64,000 nt of DNA from Pseudomonas alkylphenolica. Lineage in GTDB: Bacteria; Pseudomonadota; Gammaproteobacteria; Pseudomonadales; Pseudomonadaceae. A program made the translations under genes and the position numbers. The notes under the pieces are model-generated. The model worked only from the letters and a program-made list of their open reading frames with translations. It did no database searches and had not been told where the DNA came from. Within the stretch, counting starts at the first letter, position 1. The number at the start of each line of letters is the position of its first letter. This document shows positions 52,888 to 61,127 of this stretch, piece by piece. Location of the stretch: contig NZ_QJRG01000042.1 of NCBI RefSeq assembly GCF_004025535.1, positions 1-64,000 on the forward strand. Reading direction: 5' to 3'.

Positions 52888-52956
52888 CCCGAGAGGCTAG
52901 TTCGGGCCGCCGCCAAGCATAACTTTTTGTATCCCCTGCCCACCTCCGTTAACTTC

Positions 52957-52986
52957 CCCGCGTCGCTGCACGTTCAGCGACGCGGG
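52957..52986. repeat. 12-bp stem repeat hairpin
   Basis: CCCGCGTCGCTG-CACGTT-CAGCGACGCGGG (52957-52986) is a perfect 12-bp stem following the chemoreceptor gene. It shares the GTCGCTG/CAGCGAC core with 43596, 49056 and 50894, with flanking pairs that change together. It may act as terminator for the chemoreceptor. Confidence 0.6.
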
Positions 52987-52991
52987 CTTGA

Positions 52992-53183
52992 TCACAAACG
53001 CGACCGGTTTGCCTGAAGCATTCGCCGCCAAACCACCCCGACCAGCAGCAATGGCACGCCCAGGCTGAGCCACGAAAGCAGGTCATAGACCTCATCGCCG
53101 ACAAGCGCCGAAAACAGGCCGAGAAAGCTCAGTAGCGCCAGTAACAGCGGCCAACGAAATATCATCCAGAGCCCGCGTCTCAT
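52992..53183 (-). CDS. Small membrane protein next to PepSY gene
   Basis: A 63-residue protein with two hydrophobic segments (PLLLALLSFLGLFSALVGDE and LLSWLSLGVPLLLVGVVW) and a basic C-terminus. It starts 4 bp inside the end of the PepSY gene (ATGA overlap), so translation is coupled. Small proteins of this type often follow PepSY-type ferric reductase genes. Family not named. Confidence 0.7.
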   Translation of the reverse strand: MRRGLWMIFRWPLLLALLSFLGLFSALVGDEVYDLLSWLSLGVPLLLVGVVWRRMLQANRSRL

Positions 53184-54331
53184 GCCCTGCCCTCCGCGTC
53201 CATCGCCTTGCCATTGAGCTCGGAAAGGCGCTTTTCCGACGGTACTTTGCGTCGGCTCAGCCAGAGGTACAGGCCGCTGCCCAGAATGACGATGGCAACC
53301 AGGTCGAAGAGCGCCCAGATGATCTTCAGCGGCAAGCCGCCATAGTCGCCAAAGTGCAAAGGTTGCGAGACCAGCAAGGTTTTCACGTACAAGGGCATCT
53401 CGCGCATGTCGGTCAGCTCGCTCGTGCGTGCGTCAACCAGGGCCGGTTTGAGCAGGCGCGCGGTGAGCGGCGTGGTACCACGCATGAACACCGCGTAATG
53501 ATGCTGGCTGCTGAATTGAGTACCGGGAAACGCAACGAAGCTTGGCACCATGTCCGGCGCGGCGTTTCGGGCAGATTCCAGCGCCTTGTGCAATGACCCC
53601 AGGCGCTCCAGCGGTGGTGCGTCTTTGTAGGGCGCGGTCATCTCCGCCAGCTGGCCCGTCTGCCACATGCCCTGTATAGGCAGCGCCAGGGTATTGATCA
53701 CACCGGTGATGCCAACCACCAGTACCCAGGCCAGGGTGACGATGCCGAGCACATTATGCAGGTCCAGCCATTTCAGCCGCCGGCTTCGCCCACTGCGCAC
53801 CGTGGAGAAGTCGAGTTTGCGCATGAACGGCGTATAGACCACCACACCGGAAACCAGCGACGCTACCAGCAATAGCCCCATGACCCCGAGGAACAGATAA
53901 CCGGGCAACCCCATGAACAAATCGGTATGCAGGCGCAGCATCAGGTTCATGAAACCATCATCCGCTGGCTCCGGCGCAAACAGCTCGCCGGTGCGCGTAT
54001 CAAACGGCTGGATGTGACCGTCAAGCGGCGGAGGCACCAGGCCCGTGGCGGTGATCACGAAACCCAGCGGATCCTGCGGGTCGAAACCAACGAAGCGCAC
54101 GACCTCCCCTGGCCTTGCTGCCAAGGCACCGGCAATAACCTTGTCGTAATCGATTTGCGGCGCGTCGGCAGTCAGCGGGCGCAGCGGCGGGTGCTGTTCG
54201 AAGTAATGCTCGATCTCTTCATGGAAGATCAGCGGTAATCCCGTCAGGCACAGCAACAACAAAAAAATGGTGGCGATCAGGCTGGTCCATTTGTGCACCA
54301 GATACCAGCTGCGCAAGCCTCGGGCGGTCAT
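53180..54331 (-). CDS. PepSY-associated membrane protein
   Basis: A 383-residue inner-membrane protein with four main helices. The first reads LVHKWTSLIATIFLLLLCLT (residues 10-30) with the conserved His of the PepSY_TM family. Other blocks are KLDFSTVRSGRSRRLKWLD, LHNVLGIVTLAWVLVVG and SQPLHFGDYGG. ATG 54331 follows GGAAGGAAA. Such proteins lie beside TonB receptors and act in release or reduction of siderophore-bound iron. It lies 94 bp downstream of the receptor gene, probably in one operon. Confidence 0.88.
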   Translation of the reverse strand: MTARGLRSWYLVHKWTSLIATIFLLLLCLTGLPLIFHEEIEHYFEQHPPLRPLTADAPQIDYDKVIAGALAARPGEVVRFVGFDPQDPLGFVITATGLVPPPLDGHIQPFDTRTGELFAPEPADDGFMNLMLRLHTDLFMGLPGYLFLGVMGLLLVASLVSGVVVYTPFMRKLDFSTVRSGRSRRLKWLDLHNVLGIVTLAWVLVVGITGVINTLALPIQGMWQTGQLAEMTAPYKDAPPLERLGSLHKALESARNAAPDMVPSFVAFPGTQFSSQHHYAVFMRGTTPLTARLLKPALVDARTSELTDMREMPLYVKTLLVSQPLHFGDYGGLPLKIIWALFDLVAIVILGSGLYLWLSRRKVPSEKRLSELNGKAMDAEGRA

Positions 54332-54425
54332 GTTCGGTATTTCCTTCCTATAAATCCACGCTTGCCGAGCGTTGCCTGGCAGGTCCGGCAACCAGGTACA
54401 AACACCGTACCTGGTCAGCCTGGGT

Positions 54426-56807
54426 TTACCAGTTGTAACTCACAGTGCCGTAGACAGTGCGTTGCTGTCCGTACTGGCAGCCAACGGTGCTGAAGCAACC
54501 GGCTACATAGTCTTCGTCGAAGAGGTTGGTGGCATTGAGCGATACCTCTACGCCCTCCAGCGACGCCGCGACCTTGCCGAGTTCATAGCTGACCAGTGCG
54601 TCGACCACGGTATAGCTGTCCACTTTGAAACTGTTGGCCGAATCACCGAATGTGCTGCCCACGTAACGGGCACCAGCCCCCAGACGCAAGCCCGCCAGCG
54701 GGCCACTCTGGACGATGTAGTCACCCCACAGCGAAGCCATGTGCTCCGGCACCCGGAACGGCGTATTGCCCTTGTTGCCGACCTCCGATTGAGTGACTTC
54801 GACATCATTCCAGGTGTAACTGCCGATCAGGTTGAAACCCTGGGTGATTTCAGTCTTGGCCTCAAGCTCCACACCTTTGGAACGAACCTCACCCTCCTGC
54901 CTGGAGAAGCCGTTAACGCTCTCGGTGGCGTTCTGTTTGGTGAGGTCGAACCAGGCAATCGTATAGAGCGCGTTGGCCCCTGGAGGCTCATACTTGAGGC
55001 CCACTTCGTATTGCTTGCCGACTTCCGGATCAAGTTGCGAGTTGTCCGCTGTAACGCCCATCACCGGCAAAAACGATTCGCTGTAGCTGGCATAAGGCGC
55101 CAGGCCATTGTCGAAGAGGTAGACGATACCGGCGCGACCGCTGAACTTCTCATCCTTCTGAGTTTGCGGCGCGCGGTCGTCTTTCTGGTTGCTGGCCCAA
55201 TCGTAACGCCCCCCGAGGAGGAACACCCACTTGTCAACTTTCAACTGGTCTTGCAGGTAGACGCCGGTTTGCGACATTTTTTGTTCATAGCTGTTGGCGC
55301 TGAACGGGAAAAAGGTAAGTGGCTGCCCATTGACCGGATTGAACACGTCGAAGCTTTCCAGGATGAAGTTCAGCGACTGCTCCTGGTCAAACTTGCCGTT
55401 GTTGTAATCGACGCCGGTCAATAACGTGTGTTCGAGCGGGCCCGTGGCGAAATTGGCCTGTACCTGGTTGTCCATGGTGAACAGATGGCCGTCGCCCTTG
55501 CGTTGATCGTTATAGCGCGAGTACTGATCGCCTACCGGCCCGAACAGGGCAATCTCGGAGCTGGCTTGGCGGTAGTCGCTGTAGCGTACGTTCTGTCGCC
55601 CGGTCCAGACTTCGTTAAAGTGATGCTCGAGCACGTAACCCAACGAGGTCTTTTCATTGGTCATGAAGTCAGAGGCACTGTCACCCACGTAGGTGTCACG
55701 ATCCAGACGTCCACGCGGGTCCCGAAACACAGTGCCGTCTGCCGGCAACGGGTTGGCGAAGTTGCCGGTCTGCTTCTGGTACTCGCCCAGGAACGTCAGC
55801 TCGGTATTGTCGCTGGGACGGTAGCTGATGGCTGGGGCGATGTACTGGCGACGGTTGGTAATGTGGTCGGTCTGGGCATCGGCCTCCCGGAACAGTCCGG
55901 TCAACCGGTAACTCCAGATGCCCTCCTCGTCCAGCGCATCGCCCAGGTCAAAAGCGCCCTGCTGGTAATTCTGGTTGCCCATTTGCAGCTGCACTTGACG
56001 CAGGGGCTCGATGGTCGGGCGCTTTGTCACAAGGTTGATCTGCCCACCTGGATCGGAGGCTCCGTAAAGTACCGAGCTGGCACCGCGCAGCACCTCGATA
56101 CGTTCCAGGCCATAAGGTTCGGGGGCATCCCAGCCGAGAAACTCGGGCAGGAAGGTGCGCGTACCGTCACGCAACATACGCCCGGTGCCCTGCTGAAAGC
56201 CGCGAATGGTCAACTGGTCGGTCACAAACTGAGGGCCGGCGATTTCGGCATTGACGCCCGGCGTATAGCGCAGGGCCTGGGCGATGGTCTTCGGTTGCTG
56301 AGCTTCAATTTGCTCACGGGTGACCACAGAAACCGAGTAAGGCGTTTCAACCAGCGGGGTGTCGGTCTTGGTGCCTGCCGAGGCGCGTTTGGCCACATAA
56401 CCATCGTCGGGGCTTACCGAACTGTAGGCCTGACCGACAATGCTGGTGACAGGCAAGGCCATCGCCGAGTCGTCACTACTGCTGCCTTGCAAGGTTACAT
56501 GGTTGCCTTCGATCTGGTAGACAATCCTGGTACCTCCCAGCAACTGACGCAGTGCTGCCTCCGGCTCCATCTCCCCCGCAACGTCATGGCTACGCATGCC
56601 GGACACGGTGTCCTGGCTGTAAATGATCTGCAGGTTGGTCTGTCTGGCCAGATCGGAAAGCGCCGACGACAGTGCCTGCGAAGGAATGTTGACCTGGACC
56701 GGGTCGGCGACTGCCGACACGGCTGTCACCAGTGACAGGCCCAGGGTGGCGGCGGCGATGCAGCGGCGCAGGCACAGGGCGGTTCGATTCAGTGGATAGG
56801 CGCTCAT
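54426..56807 (-). CDS. TonB-dependent siderophore receptor with STN domain
   Basis: A 793-residue receptor. The signal peptide ends near VSAVADP. An STN domain follows (about 35-110; NIPSQALSSALSDLARQTNL), then plug motifs SVSVVTREQIEAQQPKTIAQ and ERIEVLRGASSVLYGASDPG, and a barrel ending in TVYGTVSYNW. The two Cys in VAGCFSTVGCQYGQQ near the C-terminus resemble FhuA-like hydroxamate receptors. The STN domain and upstream FecR indicate surface signalling. Ligand probably a hydroxamate siderophore, by resemblance only. Confidence 0.93.
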   Translation of the reverse strand: MSAYPLNRTALCLRRCIAAATLGLSLVTAVSAVADPVQVNIPSQALSSALSDLARQTNLQIIYSQDTVSGMRSHDVAGEMEPEAALRQLLGGTRIVYQIEGNHVTLQGSSSDDSAMALPVTSIVGQAYSSVSPDDGYVAKRASAGTKTDTPLVETPYSVSVVTREQIEAQQPKTIAQALRYTPGVNAEIAGPQFVTDQLTIRGFQQGTGRMLRDGTRTFLPEFLGWDAPEPYGLERIEVLRGASSVLYGASDPGGQINLVTKRPTIEPLRQVQLQMGNQNYQQGAFDLGDALDEEGIWSYRLTGLFREADAQTDHITNRRQYIAPAISYRPSDNTELTFLGEYQKQTGNFANPLPADGTVFRDPRGRLDRDTYVGDSASDFMTNEKTSLGYVLEHHFNEVWTGRQNVRYSDYRQASSEIALFGPVGDQYSRYNDQRKGDGHLFTMDNQVQANFATGPLEHTLLTGVDYNNGKFDQEQSLNFILESFDVFNPVNGQPLTFFPFSANSYEQKMSQTGVYLQDQLKVDKWVFLLGGRYDWASNQKDDRAPQTQKDEKFSGRAGIVYLFDNGLAPYASYSESFLPVMGVTADNSQLDPEVGKQYEVGLKYEPPGANALYTIAWFDLTKQNATESVNGFSRQEGEVRSKGVELEAKTEITQGFNLIGSYTWNDVEVTQSEVGNKGNTPFRVPEHMASLWGDYIVQSGPLAGLRLGAGARYVGSTFGDSANSFKVDSYTVVDALVSYELGKVAASLEGVEVSLNATNLFDEDYVAGCFSTVGCQYGQQRTVYGTVSYNW

Positions 56808-56858
56808 AATGCTTCCGGTAGCGTGATTGTCAGGGCATGCCGGATCGACGAATGAGCC

Positions 56859-56881
56859 TGTGATTTGTTCAGAAAATCACA
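56859..56881 (-). terminator. Inverted repeat between FecR and receptor genes
   Basis: TGTGATTT / AAATCACA form an 8-bp stem with a 7-base loop in the 97-bp gap. Transcripts pass from the FecR gene into the receptor gene, so a partial terminator or mRNA-stability element is possible. No T-run follows. Confidence 0.35.
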
Positions 56882-56904
56882 AAAAGAAATTCAGGGGACA
56901 GGTT

Positions 56905-57870
56905 TCAGCGCCTGATCAGCAGGGTCGCCTGGTCACTGTGGCGCAGTTTGACCGGCAGAATCTTCGGCAGCGCGACGACCAGTTGGTCAATATCGGCGGT
57001 GTCATAGGTGCCACCAAAGCGCAAGTCACCGACTTCGCTGTCCGCCAGCGTCAACGGTACGTCAAGGTAACGGTTGATCAGGGGCAGAGCTTCGCGCAGG
57101 CTGACATCATCGAGCATCAGCTTGCCATTGCGCCAGGCAGCGGCCCGGGATGGATCGATGCGAGCCGATTGCAACATCCGGTCGGGGCCGAAAACCGCTT
57201 GCATACCGGCCGTGAGCACCGCCCCCTGATTGTTGTCACGGCTGCCATCATTGCGCGAAGCGAGCACCGAACCCTCGGTGACGGTAACGGTGGTGAACTC
57301 CTGGCCGGTCCAGACGTTGAAATGAGTACCGGTGACCCTGATGCTGGCGTTATCGGCACGAATCACGAACGGCTGCTCAGGATCGTGCTGCACATCGAAA
57401 AAAGCCTCGCCATTGTGCAGCATTACCTGGCGCTGATCGCGAAAACCGAGGTAGACAAGGCTGGTGCGCTGATTGAGTTGCACCTGGCTGTGATCAGGCA
57501 GTAGCACCTGCCGACGAACTTCCTGCGCCATGTAGTAGCGAACACTGCCAGGCAGCATGCCCGCTGACCAACCGGCACCCCAGGTGGCACCGACGGCCGC
57601 CAGCACCACTGCGGCGCGCGCCATCCAGGATAGCGGTCGGCTCCACCGCGAGCGCCCCGACCTGTCAACTTCGAAGCTGGCGGGTAACTGCTCGCTCACC
57701 TGCCAGATTCGGCACATTTTCGTGTATTCCAGCGCATGGGACGGATCAGCGTCATGCCAGCGCCGGAACTCGGCACGATCGGCGTCTGTGCACTCACCGA
57801 AATGCAGCTGCACGCACCAGTCGGCAGCCATTTCGCTGGTTGATTTCTGCGGGCGGGGAAGATTGGTCAT
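56905..57870 (-). CDS. FecR-type anti-sigma/sigma regulator (second)
   Basis: A 321-residue inner-membrane regulator. The N-terminal DUF4880 pattern is EMAADWCVQLHFGECTDADR. One membrane stretch lies at about residues 84-100 (AAVVLAAVGATWGAGWSAG). The FecR domain contains QLNQRTSLVYLGF and VRVTGTHFNVWTGQEF-like blocks, and the tail LTLADSEVGDLRFGGTYDT is the STN-like part. ATG 57870 is used; the open frame upstream runs through the promoter region. It is divergent from its presumed sigma factor at 58049. Confidence 0.92.
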   Translation of the reverse strand: MTNLPRPQKSTSEMAADWCVQLHFGECTDADRAEFRRWHDADPSHALEYTKMCRIWQVSEQLPASFEVDRSGRSRWSRPLSWMARAAVVLAAVGATWGAGWSAGMLPGSVRYYMAQEVRRQVLLPDHSQVQLNQRTSLVYLGFRDQRQVMLHNGEAFFDVQHDPEQPFVIRADNASIRVTGTHFNVWTGQEFTTVTVTEGSVLASRNDGSRDNNQGAVLTAGMQAVFGPDRMLQSARIDPSRAAAWRNGKLMLDDVSLREALPLINRYLDVPLTLADSEVGDLRFGGTYDTADIDQLVVALPKILPVKLRHSDQATLLIRR

Positions 57871-57985
57871 CGTGGCGGATAGCAGGAAAATTTCGGCAAG
57901 CTTACTCCATGTCCCGTGGTTTTGGTTCGGTTCCACCAAACCGTTGAAATCGCCTTCGGCTTTGACTGGCGCATTATTGCTAATA

Positions 57986-58000
57986 ATTCTTAATAAGAAT
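57986..58000. promoter_or_regulatory. Candidate Fur box between FecR and sigma genes
   Basis: ATTCTTAATAAGAAT is a perfect 15-bp palindrome around a central base in an AT-rich patch (57977-58005). Its style and place, 49 bp upstream of the sigma start and in the divergent FecR promoter region, suit iron repression of both. It departs from the classical Fur consensus. Confidence 0.45.
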
Positions 58001-58048
58001 AAATTCACTCCCTTCGCCGGCACATCCATAAAACAATCCAGGTGCATC

Positions 58049-58567
58049 ATGCAAAAGCCTACTACGGCGGGGAACGGTTCCCAATTGCTTGAAGTGTTCT
58101 TTGAGCGACGTCAGCGCTTGATTGGGCTCGCGGCTCGAATCACCGGATGCCGTAGCCATGCCGAAGACATTGTCCATGAGGCATTTCTCAAAGTGGGTGA
58201 AGCCGACGCCAGTGAGCCGATCAGGTCACAAGCCTCGTACCTCACACGTGCCGTGCGTAACTTGTCGATTGATCATTACCGTCGCCGCCAGTTTGAAGAA
58301 CGCTGGATCGTCAACGAAGAGGACAGCAGCGAGGTGTCCGGTCCACGGACCGAAACACCAGAAACACTGGTGTCGGATCAACAGGTGCTGGAAAGGGTGT
58401 CCGAAGTACTGGCCGACTTGCCTGAGCGCACGCGCTATGCATTCGAAATGTGCCGCATTCATGGCATGAAACAGAATGAAATCGCCAAGATCCTTGGCGT
58501 TTCTCCAGCACTGGTCCACGCCATGATCAGCGAGGCCCTGCTCCACTGTCGGCAGAAAGCGCTTTGA
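58049..58567 (+). CDS. ECF sigma factor, FecI/PupI-like (second)
   Basis: A 172-residue ECF sigma factor. Region 2 reads CRSHAEDIVHEAFLKVGEA and SYLTRAVRNLSIDHYRRRQ. Region 4 reads FEMCRIHGMKQNEIAKILG with SPALVHAMISEALLHCRQK. ATG 58049 follows GG-rich AATCCAGGTG. It is transcribed divergently from the FecR and TonB receptor genes, whereas the first module (12.6-8.6 kb) has all three in line. Confidence 0.93.
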   Translation: MQKPTTAGNGSQLLEVFFERRQRLIGLAARITGCRSHAEDIVHEAFLKVGEADASEPIRSQASYLTRAVRNLSIDHYRRRQFEERWIVNEEDSSEVSGPRTETPETLVSDQQVLERVSEVLADLPERTRYAFEMCRIHGMKQNEIAKILGVSPALVHAMISEALLHCRQKAL

Positions 58568-58615
58568 TGTTTTGCTTACGGCAAGCCATGCGCTTCCCCG
58601 CAGCTTCGGGCCCTG

Positions 58616-59134
58616 CTAGAAGCGCCACTCCTCAGCCTTGACGAGCCGGCAGAACGGCCCGTCTAGCGTTGCATTGTGATGCGCGACGATGTCCTCGGCT
58701 TTCATCACCGGCGTGTCTGAACAGGTATGACCTTCGGCCACCAGTACTGCATCGAAGCCAAGATCACGGGCGGCCCGACAGGTGCTGTCAACGCAGTATT
58801 GAGTTTTCATGCCAGTGATCACCACACCGGTAGCCCCGCGAGACCGCAAACTCTCCGCCAGATCAGTCTTTTCGAAGGCGTTGGGCCGCCGCTTTTCGAA
58901 TACCACCTCGCCACCCAGAAGCTTCAGTTCCTGCGCAACCCTGGTCAACGGGCTGCCTGGTTCGATGGGAGATCCAACGGGCCCGACGTGGCGCGCGATA
59001 AAAATCGCAGCGCCAGCGCGGCGTGCCTTGTCCATCAGGCTATTAACTGTTTCCAACATCGCTTCGCAGTGCCATGGTTTTTCCGGACCGTGAACAAGCC
59101 CGACTTGAACATCGAGTATCAACAGCGCGTACAT
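58616..59134 (-). CDS. Cysteine hydrolase (isochorismatase family), second
   Basis: A 172-residue hydrolase. The triad residues are in LLILDVQVGLVHG (Asp), FEKRRPNAFEKTDL (Lys) and VITGMKTQYCVDSTCRAAR (Cys). ATG 59134 follows AAGGAGA. It resembles nicotinamidase/YcaC-like hydrolases of wide substrate range. A leader with a threonine-rich peptide and a terminator (59230-59301 and 59177-59209) precedes it. It is distinct from the hydrolase at 14341-14829. Confidence 0.88.
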   Translation of the reverse strand: MYALLILDVQVGLVHGPEKPWHCEAMLETVNSLMDKARRAGAAIFIARHVGPVGSPIEPGSPLTRVAQELKLLGGEVVFEKRRPNAFEKTDLAESLRSRGATGVVITGMKTQYCVDSTCRAARDLGFDAVLVAEGHTCSDTPVMKAEDIVAHHNATLDGPFCRLVKAEEWRF

Positions 59135-59176
59135 GGGTGCATCTCCTTGCGTTTGAGCCAGCGACACAAGGGCATG

Positions 59177-59209
59177 AAAAAAGGCCCTGTCCATCGCTGG
59201 CGGGCCTTT
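59177..59209 (-). terminator. Terminator hairpin in the hydrolase leader
   Basis: On the minus strand AAAGGCCC / GGGCCTTT forms an 8-bp stem with a small inner CCA/TGG pairing, followed by a T-run. It lies after the leader peptide stop and about 43 bp before the hydrolase start, the place of an attenuator terminator. It could alternatively just end the GNAT/HIT operon. Confidence 0.75.
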
Positions 59210-59229
59210 GAAGTTCGTCTGCTATTGGC

Positions 59230-59301
59230 TCACGAGACCTCGCACGCTCCGCTTTCAGCGGTCGTGGTGGTGGTAGTCGGGGTGAGCAAATACTTAGTCA
59301 T
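59230..59301 (-). CDS. Threonine-rich leader peptide (23 residues)
   Basis: A short minus-strand frame encodes MTKYLLTPTTTTTTAESG followed by ACEVS and TGA. It starts at ATG 59301 with AGGG seven bases upstream, overlapping the end of the HIT gene. Eight of 23 residues are Thr, six of them consecutive. A hairpin CCGCT-GAA-AGCGG lies in its own 3' part and a terminator follows. The pattern matches amino-acid attenuator leaders such as thrL. That it is translated and controls the hydrolase is inferred. Confidence 0.55.
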   Translation of the reverse strand: MTKYLLTPTTTTTTAESGACEVS

Positions 59302-59809
59302 GGATAGACCCTAGCAATTTCGCAGCACACTGACCAGCAAATGCCGCACGAAGCGCCGTAATGACCTGGTCAACCGATTGACCCTGAATTGCTGGCGGTT
59401 CAGGCCGCTCGCAAAACTCTCGCCATACGAACAGAGTCAGCTCCGCACCATCCGTTTGCGGTACATCGCTCTCGACCCAGCCGAAGTTCTGCAGAGCCCT
59501 GTAGCGTTCATCCTCCCAGAACAACGCCTCTACCCACGGGTAAACCGGAATGAAATGGAAGTGGATGGAGTGACCGGCGTCGTGGCCGAAACGGCCGATG
59601 TACAAGCGTTTGGGTTGCAAAAGGTCTTCGACGATTTTTTGCGTTTGCGCCAGCAATACACCCAGCTCTGCCTGCGCCTCGATGGGCAGCGCAGCCAGCA
59701 CGTTGGTCGGCGCCTTTGCGCTCAACATCAAATACCCGGGCAGCGCACTGTTGATACGATGATTGACGACCCAATGCCGGGTTTCGTGGATGATGAAGCG
59801 AGATGGCAT
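59294..59809 (-). CDS. HIT-family protein
   Basis: A 171-residue histidine-triad protein. The motif GHSIHFHFIPVYPW holds the H-x-H-x-H triad, and NSALPGYLMLSAKAPTNVLA is the usual upstream strand. HIT proteins are nucleotide hydrolases or transferases. The ATG at 59809 is chosen; another in-frame ATG is at 59815. It lies 11 bp after the GNAT gene on the same strand, and its end overlaps the leader peptide. Confidence 0.88.
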   Translation of the reverse strand: MPSRFIIHETRHWVVNHRINSALPGYLMLSAKAPTNVLAALPIEAQAELGVLLAQTQKIVEDLLQPKRLYIGRFGHDAGHSIHFHFIPVYPWVEALFWEDERYRALQNFGWVESDVPQTDGAELTLFVWREFCERPEPPAIQGQSVDQVITALRAAFAGQCAAKLLGSIHD

Positions 59810-59820
59810 GTCCATTCCGG

Positions 59821-60273
59821 TCAGCTCAGTGCGCGGCGCTTTTCAAAGCGCACATCCCGGGCATCGACAGCCCCGCTCACAGTCCATCCAAGTCGCCGAT
59901 AAAAGCCGTTCGCCCGTATCGTTTCATCGCCATCGGTGATCAGGTAAATCACCTCATGTCGCTGGAACAGTGCTGCTTCGGCCTGATGTAGCAGTAGCTG
60001 GCCGATGCCCTTGCCTTCATGCTGCGGGCGCACGAACAGCGCGAACAATTCCCCTTCGTCGTGATCAACCATGACAAAACCGGCAGCCTCTTGCTGCCAT
60101 TCGGCAATCCAGGCGCAGGGGGCTTTGTGCATGGCATCGCGCAGTGCATCCGCAGTAATGCCCATCTCGTGCAGTTGTTCACGGGACAGATGGTTCTGCG
60201 TCACGCTGGTACGAATGTCGAACAGCAACTCGATGTCGCTGGGTGAGGCCAGGCGCAGGGTTGTGGTCATCAT
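59821..60273 (-). CDS. GNAT-family N-acetyltransferase (second)
   Basis: A 150-residue acetyltransferase. The acetyl-CoA motif is LFALFVRPQHEGKGIGQLLL and the C-terminal block NGFYRRLGWTVSG. ATG 60273, with the adjacent ATG at 60270 as alternative, follows AAGGACG. It is unrelated in detail to the GNAT protein at 37792. The substrate is unknown. It is the first gene of a two-gene GNAT-HIT operon. Confidence 0.9.
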   Translation of the reverse strand: MMTTTLRLASPSDIELLFDIRTSVTQNHLSREQLHEMGITADALRDAMHKAPCAWIAEWQQEAAGFVMVDHDEGELFALFVRPQHEGKGIGQLLLHQAEAALFQRHEVIYLITDGDETIRANGFYRRLGWTVSGAVDARDVRFEKRRALS

Positions 60274-60465
60274 GAAACGTCCTTGTTGATGCGGGTGTGC
60301 CTGGCAGCATAACAATTCGCGTCAGCAAAAAAATGATGCTTACCCACTGCCCTTTTAGGTCCGAATGACAGGCGTCGCCTGGATGAATGGCAGTCCCTCG
60401 GCCTGCGGGACGTTCGGAAATCAGCTGTACTTAATATTCGACATCGAGCGGCTGGAGATCAAATC

Positions 60466-60720
60466 ATGAGCGCGCACAAGACGTTTGGCTGGGTAGCCAT
60501 GATTGTTCTGCTGGTGGCGAACGGGGCAGCCTGGGCGGCCACCGACCGCGCCGAGACGCGTCGGGCTGCGCGCGATGTCCGGCAGGAAACGCGCCAGGAT
60601 GCGCGTGAGACGAAACAGGACTGTCGAGCGGCCGATGCCCAAAGCAATCCCCGTTGTCGGCAGGACAAGCGGCAAACGAAGCAGGAAGGCCGTCAAAAAG
60701 CCCGGGATATCAAGTACTGA
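60466..60720 (+). CDS. Small exported basic protein, unknown function
   Basis: An 84-residue protein with a signal peptide (MSAHKTFGWVAMIVLLVANG, cleavage near AWAA). The mature ~58 residues are charged and repetitive, with RRAARDVRQETRQDARETKQ and later RQDKRQTKQEGRQKARDIKY, plus two Cys. It has a helical coiled appearance. ATG 60466 follows GGAG. Similar Lys/Arg-rich exported small proteins occur in Pseudomonas without known role. Confidence 0.75.
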   Translation: MSAHKTFGWVAMIVLLVANGAAWAATDRAETRRAARDVRQETRQDARETKQDCRAADAQSNPRCRQDKRQTKQEGRQKARDIKY

Positions 60721-60752
60721 ACGAGGACGCTCGAACGGCGGGCATGAAGCTC

Positions 60753-60970
60753 TCAAAGCACCTTGCACAGGTATGGCGTTAGCTGCTGTTGAGCCTGGTC
60801 GCTGAGAAGCCCGACTGTGACTTCAATACCAGCCTGGCGGAGCATTTCGATGCCTGCTCCAGCGTTACGCGGATCCGGGTCAAGCATTGCCACATGCACG
60901 CGGGCTACGCCTGCGCTGATCAACGCCAACGCACACGAAGGCGTTCGGCCGAGGTCAGTCAGAATTCAAG
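60753..60970 (-). pseudogene. RibD-family deaminase fragment
   Basis: The minus strand encodes TDLGRTPSCALALISAG, then GVARVHVAMLDPDP and RNAGAGIEMLRQAGIEVTVG, before a stop at 60753-60755. This is the middle of the riboflavin-type deaminase fold (GRTPPCxxALIxAGVARV). The zinc motif HAE and the reductase domain are absent. It is a short remnant, not a functional gene. Confidence 0.6.
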
Positions 60971-60990
60971 GCGATGATACCGCCGCTTTT

Positions 60991-61034
60991 GGTCGGTAGC
61001 TGTCCTCCACGAAGGGCCGCTTTCGACCCAAAGC
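60991..61034. repeat. Inverted copy of the 44-bp repeat
   Basis: GGTCGGTAGCTGTCCTCCAC and the following 24 bases are the exact reverse complement of 47826-47869. The neighbouring bases (61035-61072) continue with a related segment ending GGCCAGAAGCGGACGC, as at 38365. Confidence 0.85.
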
Positions 61035-61127
61035 TGCCGGTGGCGAAAGGAAGCAATCGGCCAGAAGCGGACGCTCCTTTCAATGGCTGGTATAGCACAC
61101 AAGTGGTCGTGTCATTGATGTTCGGGC

